Below are positions 40,492-47,544 of a DNA stretch of 64,000 nucleotides, in pieces. Below the pieces are notes generated by a model. It made no database searches and was not told the DNA's origin. It saw only the letters and a list, made by a program, of their open reading frames with translations. Source of the DNA: Pseudomonadota bacterium (GTDB taxonomy: Bacteria; Myxococcota_A; UBA796; SXON01). The stretch spans positions 1-64,000 of the forward strand of contig JAUXQH010000029.1 of the NCBI GenBank assembly GCA_030685065.1, given 5' to 3'. The position numbers and the translations under genes were made by a program. Position 1 is the first letter of the stretch. The number at the start of each line of letters is the position of its first letter.

Positions 40492-41270
40492 GCGGTCCTC
40501 CAGGTGGGTTGGCGCCGCTCCAGGAAGGCCCGCAGGCCCTCCTCCGGGTCCGGGTGCGCCATCAGGTCCGTGAGGTAGAGCTGCTCCAGCGCCGGGAGGT
40601 CCTCGTGGAGCCCACGCAGCAGCGGCCGCCGGGCCGCGCGCCAGGCCATCCGCAGCGCGTGCGGCGACAGCGGCGCGAGGGCGCGCTCGTACCACCCGAC
40701 GATGGACGCCTCGGGGTCCTCGGTGCACGCCTCGGCGAGCCCCATCGCCACCGCGTCGGCCCCGCGCACGGCATCGCCCGTGGTCACCAGCCGGGTGGCC
40801 TTCGCGCCGCCGACGCGCCAACGGAGCCCCAGCGCGGCGATCGGCGGGAACACGCCGAGCTTGACCTCGGGCACGCCGAGGGAGGCGTCGGGGGTCACGT
40901 GGACGGTGCCGCACCAGAGCGCCAGCTCGGCCCCGCCGCCGAGGCAGCGCCCCCGCACCGCGGCCGCCGTGGGGAGCCCGGTCTCCTCGAGCTCGACGAA
41001 CAGCTGGTGGAAGGCGGGGAGCATCGCGTCGACCCGCCCGGGGAGGTGCTCCTCGACGGAGGCCCCGTAGCAGAAGTGGGCGCCCTGGCCCTGGAACAAC
41101 ACGAGGCGCACGCGCGGATCGGCGGCGACGCGGCCCACCGCATCGCGCAGCGCGAGGACGGCGTCGGTGTCGAGCAGGTTGGCGGGCGGCCGCGCGAGGA
41201 TCAGGCGGACGAGCCCGCCGTCGTGGGAGGTGTGGACCTCGACCGGAGGCGCCTTCGCGGGGGCGCTCAC
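40488..41270 (-). CDS. dch: Cyclohexa-1,5-diene-1-carbonyl-CoA hydratase-like enoyl-CoA hydratase
   Basis: A 260-aa crotonase-fold protein. It has the CoA-binding segment FQGQGAHFCYGASVEEH, the oxyanion-hole loop RGRCLGGGAELALWC and SLGVPEVKLGVFPPIA. In the class I benzoyl-CoA pathway this step adds water to the diene to give 6-hydroxycyclohex-1-ene-1-carbonyl-CoA. The assignment to Dch rather than a generic enoyl-CoA hydratase rests mainly on its position between had and bcrC. The GTG start at 41270 overlaps the had stop (GTGA). Confidence 0.85.
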   Translation of the reverse strand: MSAPAKAPPVEVHTSHDGGLVRLILARPPANLLDTDAVLALRDAVGRVAADPRVRLVLFQGQGAHFCYGASVEEHLPGRVDAMLPAFHQLFVELEETGLPTAAAVRGRCLGGGAELALWCGTVHVTPDASLGVPEVKLGVFPPIAALGLRWRVGGAKATRLVTTGDAVRGADAVAMGLAEACTEDPEASIVGWYERALAPLSPHALRMAWRAARRPLLRGLHEDLPALEQLYLTDLMAHPDPEEGLRAFLERRQPTWRTA

Positions 41271-42364
41271 GCCGACACCGACGGGACGAGCACGATGCGC
41301 CGGGTGGCGCGGTGCGCGTGGACGTCGGCGAAGGCGGTCGCGATGTCGGCGAGCGGTCGGAGCTCCACGCGGCTGGCGATGTCGATGCGCCCGTCCAGCG
41401 CCATCTGCACCACCTCCGGGTAGTACGCGGGGTCGCACCCCCAGTTGCCGAGGGCTCGCGCGTCGAACGCCATGAGGTTCGACAGGCGCACCTCGAGGCG
41501 GTCGAGGGTGAAGCCGACCACGCACAGGGTCGCGCCGTGCACGAGGAGGTCGAAGGCGAGCGACTGGCCCGCCGCGGTTCCCGAGCACTCGAGGATGGTC
41601 CAGCGCGTGGTGGGGACACCGGCGGCCCGACACGCCTCGACCACCTGCTTGCGGAGCTCGCGCGACGCCCGCCCCGTCGCGTCCACCGTCAACTCCACCC
41701 CGAGGGCGGCGGCCTCGGCGAGCCGCGCCGAGGACACGTCGATCCCGACGACCCACGCCCCGAGGGCGCGGGCGATCTGGGCGGCGTAGCCGCCGACGCC
41801 GCCGAGGCCGATGACCACCGCCACGTCCCCGGCGCGGAGGCCGGCGCGCCGGATCGCCTGGAAGGGCGTGGACACCGCGTCGGCCACGACCGCGAGGTGG
41901 CGGAGCGAGACGCCCGCGGCGCCGAGCGGCGCGTCGGGATCCCCCGTGAAGCCGGGCACGACGCACAGCCCGTGGGCCGGCACGCGCACGTGGGTGGCGA
42001 AGCCGCCGTCCTGGTCGTTCCCCGGCATGATCTGGCGCTTGCAGATCATCGGGTGCCCGGCGCGACAGTCCGCGCAGGCGCCGCAGGGGATCACCGCGGG
42101 CACCACCACCCCGGCGCCGAGCAGGTGGGTCGCGGCAGCGCCCGCCTCGCGGACCACCCCCGCGATCTCGTGCCCGAGGATGAGCGGCAGGGCGTGGCGG
42201 GTGCGCACGCCGTCGTAGAGGAAGCCGAGGTCGGTGTGACAGAGGCCGCAGCCCGCCACCTCCACCAGCACCTCGTCTTCCGCGAGCGGGCCCCCGTCGC
42301 GCTCCGTCGGGCGCAGCGGGGCGCCGACCTCGACCAGCTCGTAGCCGCGCAGGCCGCCGGTCAC
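41267..42364 (-). CDS. had: 6-hydroxycyclohex-1-ene-1-carbonyl-CoA dehydrogenase-like
   Basis: A 365-aa zinc alcohol dehydrogenase. It has the catalytic zinc site CGLCHTDLGF and GHEIAGVV, the structural zinc cluster CGACADCRAGHPMIC, and the NAD-binding motif VIGLGGVGGYAAQ. DQDGGFATHVRVP matches the Had branch. It would oxidise the hydroxy product of Dch with NAD to the 6-oxo compound. The GTG start at 42364 overlaps the amidohydrolase stop by 4 nt. Confidence 0.87.
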   Translation of the reverse strand: MTGGLRGYELVEVGAPLRPTERDGGPLAEDEVLVEVAGCGLCHTDLGFLYDGVRTRHALPLILGHEIAGVVREAGAAATHLLGAGVVVPAVIPCGACADCRAGHPMICKRQIMPGNDQDGGFATHVRVPAHGLCVVPGFTGDPDAPLGAAGVSLRHLAVVADAVSTPFQAIRRAGLRAGDVAVVIGLGGVGGYAAQIARALGAWVVGIDVSSARLAEAAALGVELTVDATGRASRELRKQVVEACRAAGVPTTRWTILECSGTAAGQSLAFDLLVHGATLCVVGFTLDRLEVRLSNLMAFDARALGNWGCDPAYYPEVVQMALDGRIDIASRVELRPLADIATAFADVHAHRATRRIVLVPSVSA

Positions 42365-43212
42365 GTGCCGAGCCCGAACACACGGCTGGCGTTTCCGGAG
42401 AGGAGGAGGTCGGCGCGGTCGGGCGGCACGCCGAGGCGCCCGAAGTCGTCGAGGTAGCGGGCCCAGTCCAGTCCGTTGGACCCGAACATCACCTTCTCGC
42501 TGCCGGTCCGTGACTTCATGAACCCGACCAGCGCGGGCGAGAGGTACCGCGGCATCCAGGCGCTGGTGGAGAGGTAGACGTTGGGCCACTTCGACGCGAC
42601 GGCGATCGCCTCGTCGACCCACGGGAAGCCGGTGTGCGTGCCGACGAGCACGAGGTCGGGGAAGTCGCACGCGATGCGGTCGAGCTGCATCGGCCGCCCG
42701 TGCTCGCTCGGCATCGCCTCCAGCACGTGCCCGATCTGCATCGTGACCGGGATCCCCAGGCCCTCGCACATGGCGTAGAGCGGGTAGAGCTTCCGATGGT
42801 CGAGCCCGATGTCGTAGCCGTATATGTGTAGGTAGATCCCCTTGAAGCCGTGCTCGCGCACGTCGTGCGCCACCTTGTCCAGGCTCTTGCGGATGTGGAG
42901 CGGGTCGTAGCTGGCGAGCCCGTAGACCCGGCCGGGGAACCGCCGGGACAGCTCGGCGATGCGGTCGGTCATGTCGAGCGCGAAGCGCTCCTGCCGCGTG
43001 TAGGACCAGGCCAGCAGGTCCGTGGCGAGCACCGTGCGCACCCCGGCGGCGTCCATGGCCGCGATCAGGTCCTCGGCGGTGGCGTAGCCCTCGCCCCAGG
43101 CCTGCTCGACCTTGCACTTGAGCTCACCGGGGGCGTTCGTGGCCTGGACCCAGCTGTCCTTCCACTCCCGCAGCAGGAGGGGAAAAAGCGTGTCGACAGC
43201 GGCGGATGCCAT
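42361..43212 (-). CDS. Amidohydrolase_2-family TIM-barrel protein, first gene of the benzoyl-CoA operon
   Basis: A 283-aa protein of the amidohydrolase-related (ACMSD-like) family: MQIGHVLEAM, LVLVGTHTGFPWVDEAIAVA and VMFGSNGLDWARYL correspond to the barrel strands carrying metal ligands. The N-terminal HXH found in most members is missing (AAVDTLFPLLL), and the usual GSD of the last strand is GSN, so the metal site is altered or absent. It sits upstream of had in a pathway that normally carries the ring-opening hydrolase Oah there. ATG 43212 has GGAG 7 nt upstream; the track's start 30 nt earlier is a GTG. Confidence 0.75.
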   Translation of the reverse strand: MASAAVDTLFPLLLREWKDSWVQATNAPGELKCKVEQAWGEGYATAEDLIAAMDAAGVRTVLATDLLAWSYTRQERFALDMTDRIAELSRRFPGRVYGLASYDPLHIRKSLDKVAHDVREHGFKGIYLHIYGYDIGLDHRKLYPLYAMCEGLGIPVTMQIGHVLEAMPSEHGRPMQLDRIACDFPDLVLVGTHTGFPWVDEAIAVASKWPNVYLSTSAWMPRYLSPALVGFMKSRTGSEKVMFGSNGLDWARYLDDFGRLGVPPDRADLLLSGNASRVFGLGT

Positions 43213-43263
43213 GAGGGGGCTCCAGTTCGGGGTGCCGGGCACCCCGAGGGCGGGGGGTGCCGA

Positions 43264-43269
43264 TCCCTA
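43264..43269 (-). promoter_or_regulatory. -10-like element of the benzoyl-CoA operon
   Basis: Minus-strand TAGGGA (then T), 21 nt after the 20-bp palindrome and 51 nt before the first start codon. The -35 position (43287-43292) reads TGACCG and overlaps the palindrome edge. Confidence 0.45.
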
Positions 43270-43290
43270 CCGCCGAGCCGCGCTCCCGGT

Positions 43291-43310
43291 CATCGGTCGA
43301 ACGTCCGATG
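43291..43310 (-). promoter_or_regulatory. Candidate operator, copy 1 (one mismatch)
   Basis: CATCGGTCGAACGTCCGATG is a 20-bp inverted repeat with one mismatched pair. It lies upstream of the benzoyl-CoA operon and 15 nt past the hemerythrin stop. Its centre is 31.5 nt from the first T of the TAGGGA element, the same distance as in the copy at 46040. Confidence 0.6.
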
Positions 43311-43325
43311 GTCCGACGCCGACAA

Positions 43326-43868
43326 TCAGCGAAAGCGTGCCGCCATCGCTTGCCATCCCGGGTCCCCGAGCACCTGGTTCGCCATCGGGTAGAGCATCCC
43401 CTCCTCCTTCGCGTTGTGCTGCTGGATCAGCATCATCAGCGTGTCGCCCTGCTCCTCGAGCGCGGTGCGCTCCTCCTCGGCGGCGCAGCGCGCCATCTCG
43501 TCGAGGATGGCGCGCATGTGCGCGTGCTCCCCCCGCATGACCTCGGTGGGCCCGAAGCCGTGGTGCCCCGTGGCGTCCTCGAAGGCGGGGAAGAGCACCT
43601 GCTCCTCCCAGTCGAGGTGCCGGCGCAGCGCCGCGTCGAAGCGGCGGGCGGCATCGACCGCCCCGGCGAGGTCGGGGGCGGACTCGACCTCGGCCCAGAC
43701 GGCGTCGATGTCCCGGTGGTCCGCGGTGAAGAACGCCACCAGCCCCACGTCGGTCGACGCGGCGGGCCGACCGGCCGGGGCCGGGGAGCCGGGGGGTGAC
43801 GCGGCAGCGGCGCGCCCGGGGGGCACGGCGGCGGCGCGGGAACCGAGGAGGCGGGAGATCAGGCTCAT
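43326..43868 (-). CDS. Hemerythrin HHE-domain protein
   Basis: A 180-aa protein with a Pro/Ala-rich N-terminal extension of about 38 aa and a four-helix hemerythrin domain. The di-iron ligands can be traced in ADHRDIDAV, LRRHLDWEEQVLFPAFE, RGEHAHMRAI and QQHNAKEEGMLYPM. Such proteins bind oxygen or nitric oxide or repair iron-sulfur centres. It is divergent from the TetR-DUF2249 gene, with a palindrome in the 43-nt gap, so the two are likely regulated together. Confidence 0.88.
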   Translation of the reverse strand: MSLISRLLGSRAAAVPPGRAAAASPPGSPAPAGRPAASTDVGLVAFFTADHRDIDAVWAEVESAPDLAGAVDAARRFDAALRRHLDWEEQVLFPAFEDATGHHGFGPTEVMRGEHAHMRAILDEMARCAAEEERTALEEQGDTLMMLIQQHNAKEEGMLYPMANQVLGDPGWQAMAARFR

Positions 43869-43894
43869 GGAGACGCTCCGGGGGAACGGGGGTG

Positions 43895-43912
43895 TGTTAT
43901 CAAGCGATAACA
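43895..43912. promoter_or_regulatory. Candidate TetR operator between hemerythrin and tetR genes
   Basis: TGTTATC-AAGC-GATAACA is a perfect 7-bp inverted repeat in the divergent promoter region, ending on the first base of the tetR ATG (43912). Its position suits autorepression and control of the hemerythrin gene. It does not resemble the 20-bp palindromes on either side of the locus. Confidence 0.6.
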
Positions 43913-44766
43913 TGACGCGCCGCGAAGAGATTGTCACCGCCACGTTGGAGCTGCTCGCCACGACGCCGCTCGACCGGGTCACCACGCGGGGCATCGCCGC
44001 GCGGGTGGGCATCACGCAGCCGGCGCTGTTCCGGCACTTCGAGGGGCGCGACGCGATCGTGGAGGCCGCCGTGACGTGGACGCGCGGCGAGCTCGAGGGC
44101 GTGGCGGCCGCGGTGCTGTCGGCGCCGGCGCCGCCGCTCGTGCGCGCCGAGGCGCTGGCGCGCGCCCTCGGCCATCACGTGACCCGCTGGCCCGGCGTGC
44201 CGCGGCTGCTCTTCGAGGACGTGGCGCGCGGCGAGGACACCGCCTGGAGCGCGGCGCTCCGGGGCCTGCAACAGGCGCAGCGGGCCCTCGTCGCGGGGCT
44301 CGTCCGGGAGGCCGTTGCGCGCGGCGAGGCGCCCGCCGCGATCGACCCGGACCGCGCCGGCGCCTTGTTCGTGGCCGGGATCCAGGGCGTGCTCGTCCAG
44401 TGGCTGGTCGGGGGCGCCACCGGCACGCCCGACGTCCTCGGCTTCGTGGAGGTGTGGCGCGCGGGCGTCGTCGCCGGTCTCCCGCGCTCCCCCGTCGGCG
44501 AGGACCCGGGGGCGTCCGCGCCGGTGCGCGCGTCGGAGGCGGATGTGTGGATCGACGCCACCGCGATCCTGCGGGGCGGGGCCGATCCGCTCTCGGCGGT
44601 GCTCGCCGCGGCGGACCGCGTGGCCCCGGGCGGCGCCCTCCGCGTCGTCGCCCCGTTCGCGCCCATGCCGCTCGGGGCGCTCCTGCGGGGCCGCGGCTGG
44701 GCGGTCGAGATCGCGTGCGCCACCGCGGGGGGCCCCTACACCCTCGTCGCGCGGCGGCCGGCGTGA
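43912..44766 (+). CDS. TetR-family regulator fused to a DUF2249 domain
   Basis: A 284-aa protein. The N-terminal 60 aa are a TetR helix-turn-helix (REEIVTATLELLATTPLDRVTTRGIAARVGITQPALFRHFEGRDAIV). The middle is a helical ligand domain to about 195. The C-terminal 80 aa (DVWIDATAIL...DPLSAVLAAADRVAPGGALRVVAPFAPMPLGALLRGRGW) match the DUF2249 pattern, a small domain commonly found near hemerythrin and nitric-oxide genes. The fusion suggests the sensing module is built into the repressor. The track's upstream extension covers the hemerythrin gene and is false. The stop overlaps the next GTG start (GTGA). Confidence 0.82.
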   Translation: MTRREEIVTATLELLATTPLDRVTTRGIAARVGITQPALFRHFEGRDAIVEAAVTWTRGELEGVAAAVLSAPAPPLVRAEALARALGHHVTRWPGVPRLLFEDVARGEDTAWSAALRGLQQAQRALVAGLVREAVARGEAPAAIDPDRAGALFVAGIQGVLVQWLVGGATGTPDVLGFVEVWRAGVVAGLPRSPVGEDPGASAPVRASEADVWIDATAILRGGADPLSAVLAAADRVAPGGALRVVAPFAPMPLGALLRGRGWAVEIACATAGGPYTLVARRPA

Positions 44767-46028
44767 GCGCCGCCCTCCCCTCCTACGGCGCCCCGCGCCT
44801 CGACCAGGGGCCCCCGCTCGCGATCCCGGCGAGCTTCTTCCTCACCGCGCCGGTCGCCATCGTCGCGGCCGGGGTGCTCGTGCTCGTGTACGGCGGCGCG
44901 CTCCAGAGCCGCTGGACCGGCCCCGCCTTCGCCGTGGCGCACCTCGGCACGCTCGGCCTCCTCGGCGCGACCATGCTGGGCGCGCTCTACCAGCTCATCC
45001 CGGTGCTCGGGGGCACGCCGGTGCCGGGGGTGCGCCTCGCCCACGCCGTGCACGCGCTGTTCGTGGGCGGGCTCGCGGCGCTGGTGGCGCGGTTCTGCGG
45101 GGCGCCGCCTCCGTTCGGGTGGGGCGGCGCGGCGGCGTTGACCGGCGCGATCACGCTGTTCGCCGGGCCGGTGGCGGTGGCGCTCGCCCGGGCGCCGTCC
45201 CGCACCTGGCCCGTGGTCGGGATGCGGGCCGCGGCGCTCGCCCTCGTCGTCGCGCTCCTCCTCGGCCTGCGGTTGGCCGTCCCGCCGCTCTCGCCGCTGC
45301 GGCCGCTCTGGATCCAGGTCCACCTGACCGTCGGGCTCCTCGGCTGGGTGGGCGGGCTGGTCGCCGCCGTCGCGTGGCAGCTCGTGCCGATGTTCTACCT
45401 CGTCCCGGCCTTCGATCGGCGCCTTCCCGCCGTCGTCCTCGCGCTCCAGGTGGTCGGGGTCGTCGGCCCGCTCGGGGTGCTCGCGCTGGCCGAGGCGGGG
45501 GTCGACGTGGGGAGCGGGGCGGCGCTCGTCGCCGCGGCGCCGGCGGCCCTCGCGGTGTGGGGGATCGCGCCCGCGGCGCTCCTGCACGGGCTGGTCCGGC
45601 GAAAGCGCGCGGGGGCCGACGGCAGCGTGCGGTTCTGGTTCGCGGCGCTGCCCGTCGCGCTCGCGCTCGGTCCGCTGGCGCTCGCCGCGTGGGCCCTGCC
45701 GGACCCGCGGTGGGCGCTCGCCTTCGGATGGCTGGCGATCTGGGGGTGGGCCGGCACGATCGTGCACGGCATGCTCACGCGCATCGTCCCGTTCCTCACG
45801 TGGTTCCACCGGTTCTCGCCGCTGCTCGGCAAGCGACGCGTCCCCGCGATGCGCGCGCTCTACCCGGACGTGCGCGTGCGCATCGGCCTCGCCCTGCACG
45901 TCGGCACCACGCTCGCGGGGCTCGTCGCCATCCTCCTCCGCGTCGCGTGGCCCGCGGGCCTGGGCCTCGTCGTCACGGGCGGCTGGTTGGGGTGGCACCT
46001 CGTCGCCACGTTGCGCCGGAGGCCGTGA
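44763..46028 (+). CDS. Polytopic membrane protein, NnrS / heme-copper-oxidase-subunit-like
   Basis: A 421-aa inner-membrane protein with about 12 hydrophobic segments. Conserved His are embedded in FAVAHLGTLGLLGATMLGALYQLIPV, WIQVHLTVGLLGWVGGLVAAVAWQLVPMFYLV and IVHGMLTRIVPFLTWFHRFSP. These recall NnrS and the His-bearing helices of cbb3/NorB-type oxidases. NnrS proteins are heme membrane proteins linked to nitric-oxide tolerance, which fits the hemerythrin and DUF2249 neighbours. The exact family is uncertain. The GTG start overlaps the regulator stop. Confidence 0.65.
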   Translation: MSAALPSYGAPRLDQGPPLAIPASFFLTAPVAIVAAGVLVLVYGGALQSRWTGPAFAVAHLGTLGLLGATMLGALYQLIPVLGGTPVPGVRLAHAVHALFVGGLAALVARFCGAPPPFGWGGAAALTGAITLFAGPVAVALARAPSRTWPVVGMRAAALALVVALLLGLRLAVPPLSPLRPLWIQVHLTVGLLGWVGGLVAAVAWQLVPMFYLVPAFDRRLPAVVLALQVVGVVGPLGVLALAEAGVDVGSGAALVAAAPAALAVWGIAPAALLHGLVRRKRAGADGSVRFWFAALPVALALGPLALAAWALPDPRWALAFGWLAIWGWAGTIVHGMLTRIVPFLTWFHRFSPLLGKRRVPAMRALYPDVRVRIGLALHVGTTLAGLVAILLRVAWPAGLGLVVTGGWLGWHLVATLRRRP

Positions 46029-46039
46029 GGCCGACGCGC

Positions 46040-46059
46040 CATCGGTCGAACGACCGATG
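46040..46059 (+). promoter_or_regulatory. Candidate operator, copy 2 (perfect palindrome)
   Basis: CATCGGTCGAACGACCGATG is a perfect 20-bp palindrome, 11 nt after the NnrS-like stop and 36 nt before the next gene. It is followed after exactly 21 nt by TAGCAT. It differs from the copy at 43291 by one base. A hairpin terminator is an alternative reading, but no T-run follows. Confidence 0.6.
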
Positions 46060-46080
46060 TGGACCCCGGGCTCCCATCGA

Positions 46081-46086
46081 TAGCAT
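46081..46086 (+). promoter_or_regulatory. -10-like element of the periplasmic redox operon
   Basis: TAGCAT ends 9 nt before the ATG at 46096. A 17-nt spacer would place the -35 (46058-46063, TGTGGA) on the edge of the palindrome. Confidence 0.4.
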
Positions 46087-46095
46087 GGCGTCATC

Positions 46096-47544
46096 ATGTT
46101 GCTCCGTTCCCTCATGGCGGTGGCCTGCAGCGGGCCGCCAGCGGAGGAGGCCCGCGAGGAATTCTCACGGGTGGGCGGAGAGATCGCGGCCGGGCCTCTC
46201 CTGTCCGCGTGGAGCGACGGAGACGTTCTGATCATGACGGGCGGCCACCCCGGCGGGACGGAGGGGGTGCTCGCCCGCTACGACGGCGAGGCCGTTTCGG
46301 TCGAGGCGGGGGTGGCCGACCGGACCTTGTGGTGGATCGCCGGCCCGCGCGCCGGGGAGTGGTACGCGGTCGGTGAAGGCGGTCGGATCGTCCACGAGAC
46401 CGATGGCGTGCGGGTGCGCGAGGATGTCCCGACCGACGCGACGCTGTTCGGCGTGTGGGCGGACGAGGACGTGGCGTGGGCGGTGGGCGGGACGGTCGGC
46501 CCCGAGGGGACCACCGGCGAGATCTGGACGCGGCGGGACGGGATGTGGTCGGCGTTCGCGACGAACCTGCCAGGCGCGGTCTTCAAGGTGTGGGACGGGT
46601 GGTTCGTCGGGGACGGGCACGCGTGGCGGCTCGTCGACGACGCGCTGGTAGAAGCGAGCCCGACGGGGCGCCTGGTCACCGTGCGCGGGCGCGCGGACGA
46701 CGACGTATGGGCGGTCGGCGGGCTCGGCGCGCCGCTGGTGACCCACTGGGACGGCGCGGCCTGGTCCGAGGTCGACGCCGCGGCGCTGGGCCAGCCGCTC
46801 TCCGGCCTGTGGACGGGCGCGGGCGAGGACGTCTACGTGGCGGGCAACTTCGGCACCGCCGCCATCCTCCGGGATGACACGTGGGAGGTGCCGGAGGTGC
46901 CCCCCACGGACGCGCACCTCCACGCGGTGTGGCGCCACGGCGACGCTGTCTACTGGGTGGGAGGTGACCTCTACGGCGATGGCGATGGGACCGGCGTCCT
47001 CGTCCGCTACGGCCTCCCGCGCGCGTCGGTCGCCGCGGCGCCAGCCGTGCCCCGCGTACCTACCGGGCCACGGTTCCCCGGCATCTCCGTCGCCCACGCC
47101 CGCGAGCCGCTCCGCGCCGGAGCGCCTGCCCCCCCGTTCACCCTGCCCGACCTCGCCGGCGCGGCGCATGACCTCGCGACGCTCCGCGGCCGGGTGGTGG
47201 TCGTGAACTTCTGGGCGAGCTGGTGCGCCCCCTGCCTGGCCGAGCTGCCCCAGCTCGACGCGCTCCACACCCGCCTCGATCCGCTCGGCGCCACGGTCCT
47301 CGCCGTCACCATCGACCGCCAGGCCGGCCCGGCCCTGGGCGTCGTCCGGCGGCTCGGGTTGGGGATGCCCGTCCGCCTGGACGCGCGGGGAGAGGTGGCC
47401 ACGGCATGGGCCCCTCCCGCGTTGCCGACGACCTACCTGCTCGACCGGAGCGGCGTTGTCGCCGGGATGTGGTCGCGGGCGCTCGGGGCGCCGGAGCTGG
47501 CCGCCATCGAGGCCGACGTGCGCGCGCTCCTGGGGCGGCCATGA
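46096..47544 (+). CDS. Beta-propeller / TlpA-like thioredoxin fusion lipoprotein
   Basis: A 482-aa lipoprotein (MLLRSLMAVAC, Cys 11). Residues 25-310 form a propeller with repeated AVG-x-GG and W closers (WAVGGLGAPLVTHWDGAAW, YVAGNFGTAAILRDDTW), like the Ycf48/YCF48-type or Kelch-like blades of Myxococcota proteins. Residues 345-482 form a TlpA/ResA thioredoxin domain with FWASWCAPC (Cys377-Cys380) and the cis-Pro in PPALPTTYLL. It could reduce disulfides of apocytochromes or other exported Cys proteins. It is the first gene of an 11-gene operon; the stop overlaps the next start (ATGA). Confidence 0.82.
   Translation: MLLRSLMAVACSGPPAEEAREEFSRVGGEIAAGPLLSAWSDGDVLIMTGGHPGGTEGVLARYDGEAVSVEAGVADRTLWWIAGPRAGEWYAVGEGGRIVHETDGVRVREDVPTDATLFGVWADEDVAWAVGGTVGPEGTTGEIWTRRDGMWSAFATNLPGAVFKVWDGWFVGDGHAWRLVDDALVEASPTGRLVTVRGRADDDVWAVGGLGAPLVTHWDGAAWSEVDAAALGQPLSGLWTGAGEDVYVAGNFGTAAILRDDTWEVPEVPPTDAHLHAVWRHGDAVYWVGGDLYGDGDGTGVLVRYGLPRASVAAAPAVPRVPTGPRFPGISVAHAREPLRAGAPAPPFTLPDLAGAAHDLATLRGRVVVVNFWASWCAPCLAELPQLDALHTRLDPLGATVLAVTIDRQAGPALGVVRRLGLGMPVRLDARGEVATAWAPPALPTTYLLDRSGVVAGMWSRALGAPELAAIEADVRALLGRP

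Noticed and set aside
46040-46059. Palindrome as a simple terminator of the NnrS-like gene
   Set aside because: There is no T-run, and an almost identical palindrome precedes the benzoyl-CoA operon with the same 21-nt spacing to a -10 element. Regulatory use is the better reading, though termination is not fully excluded.
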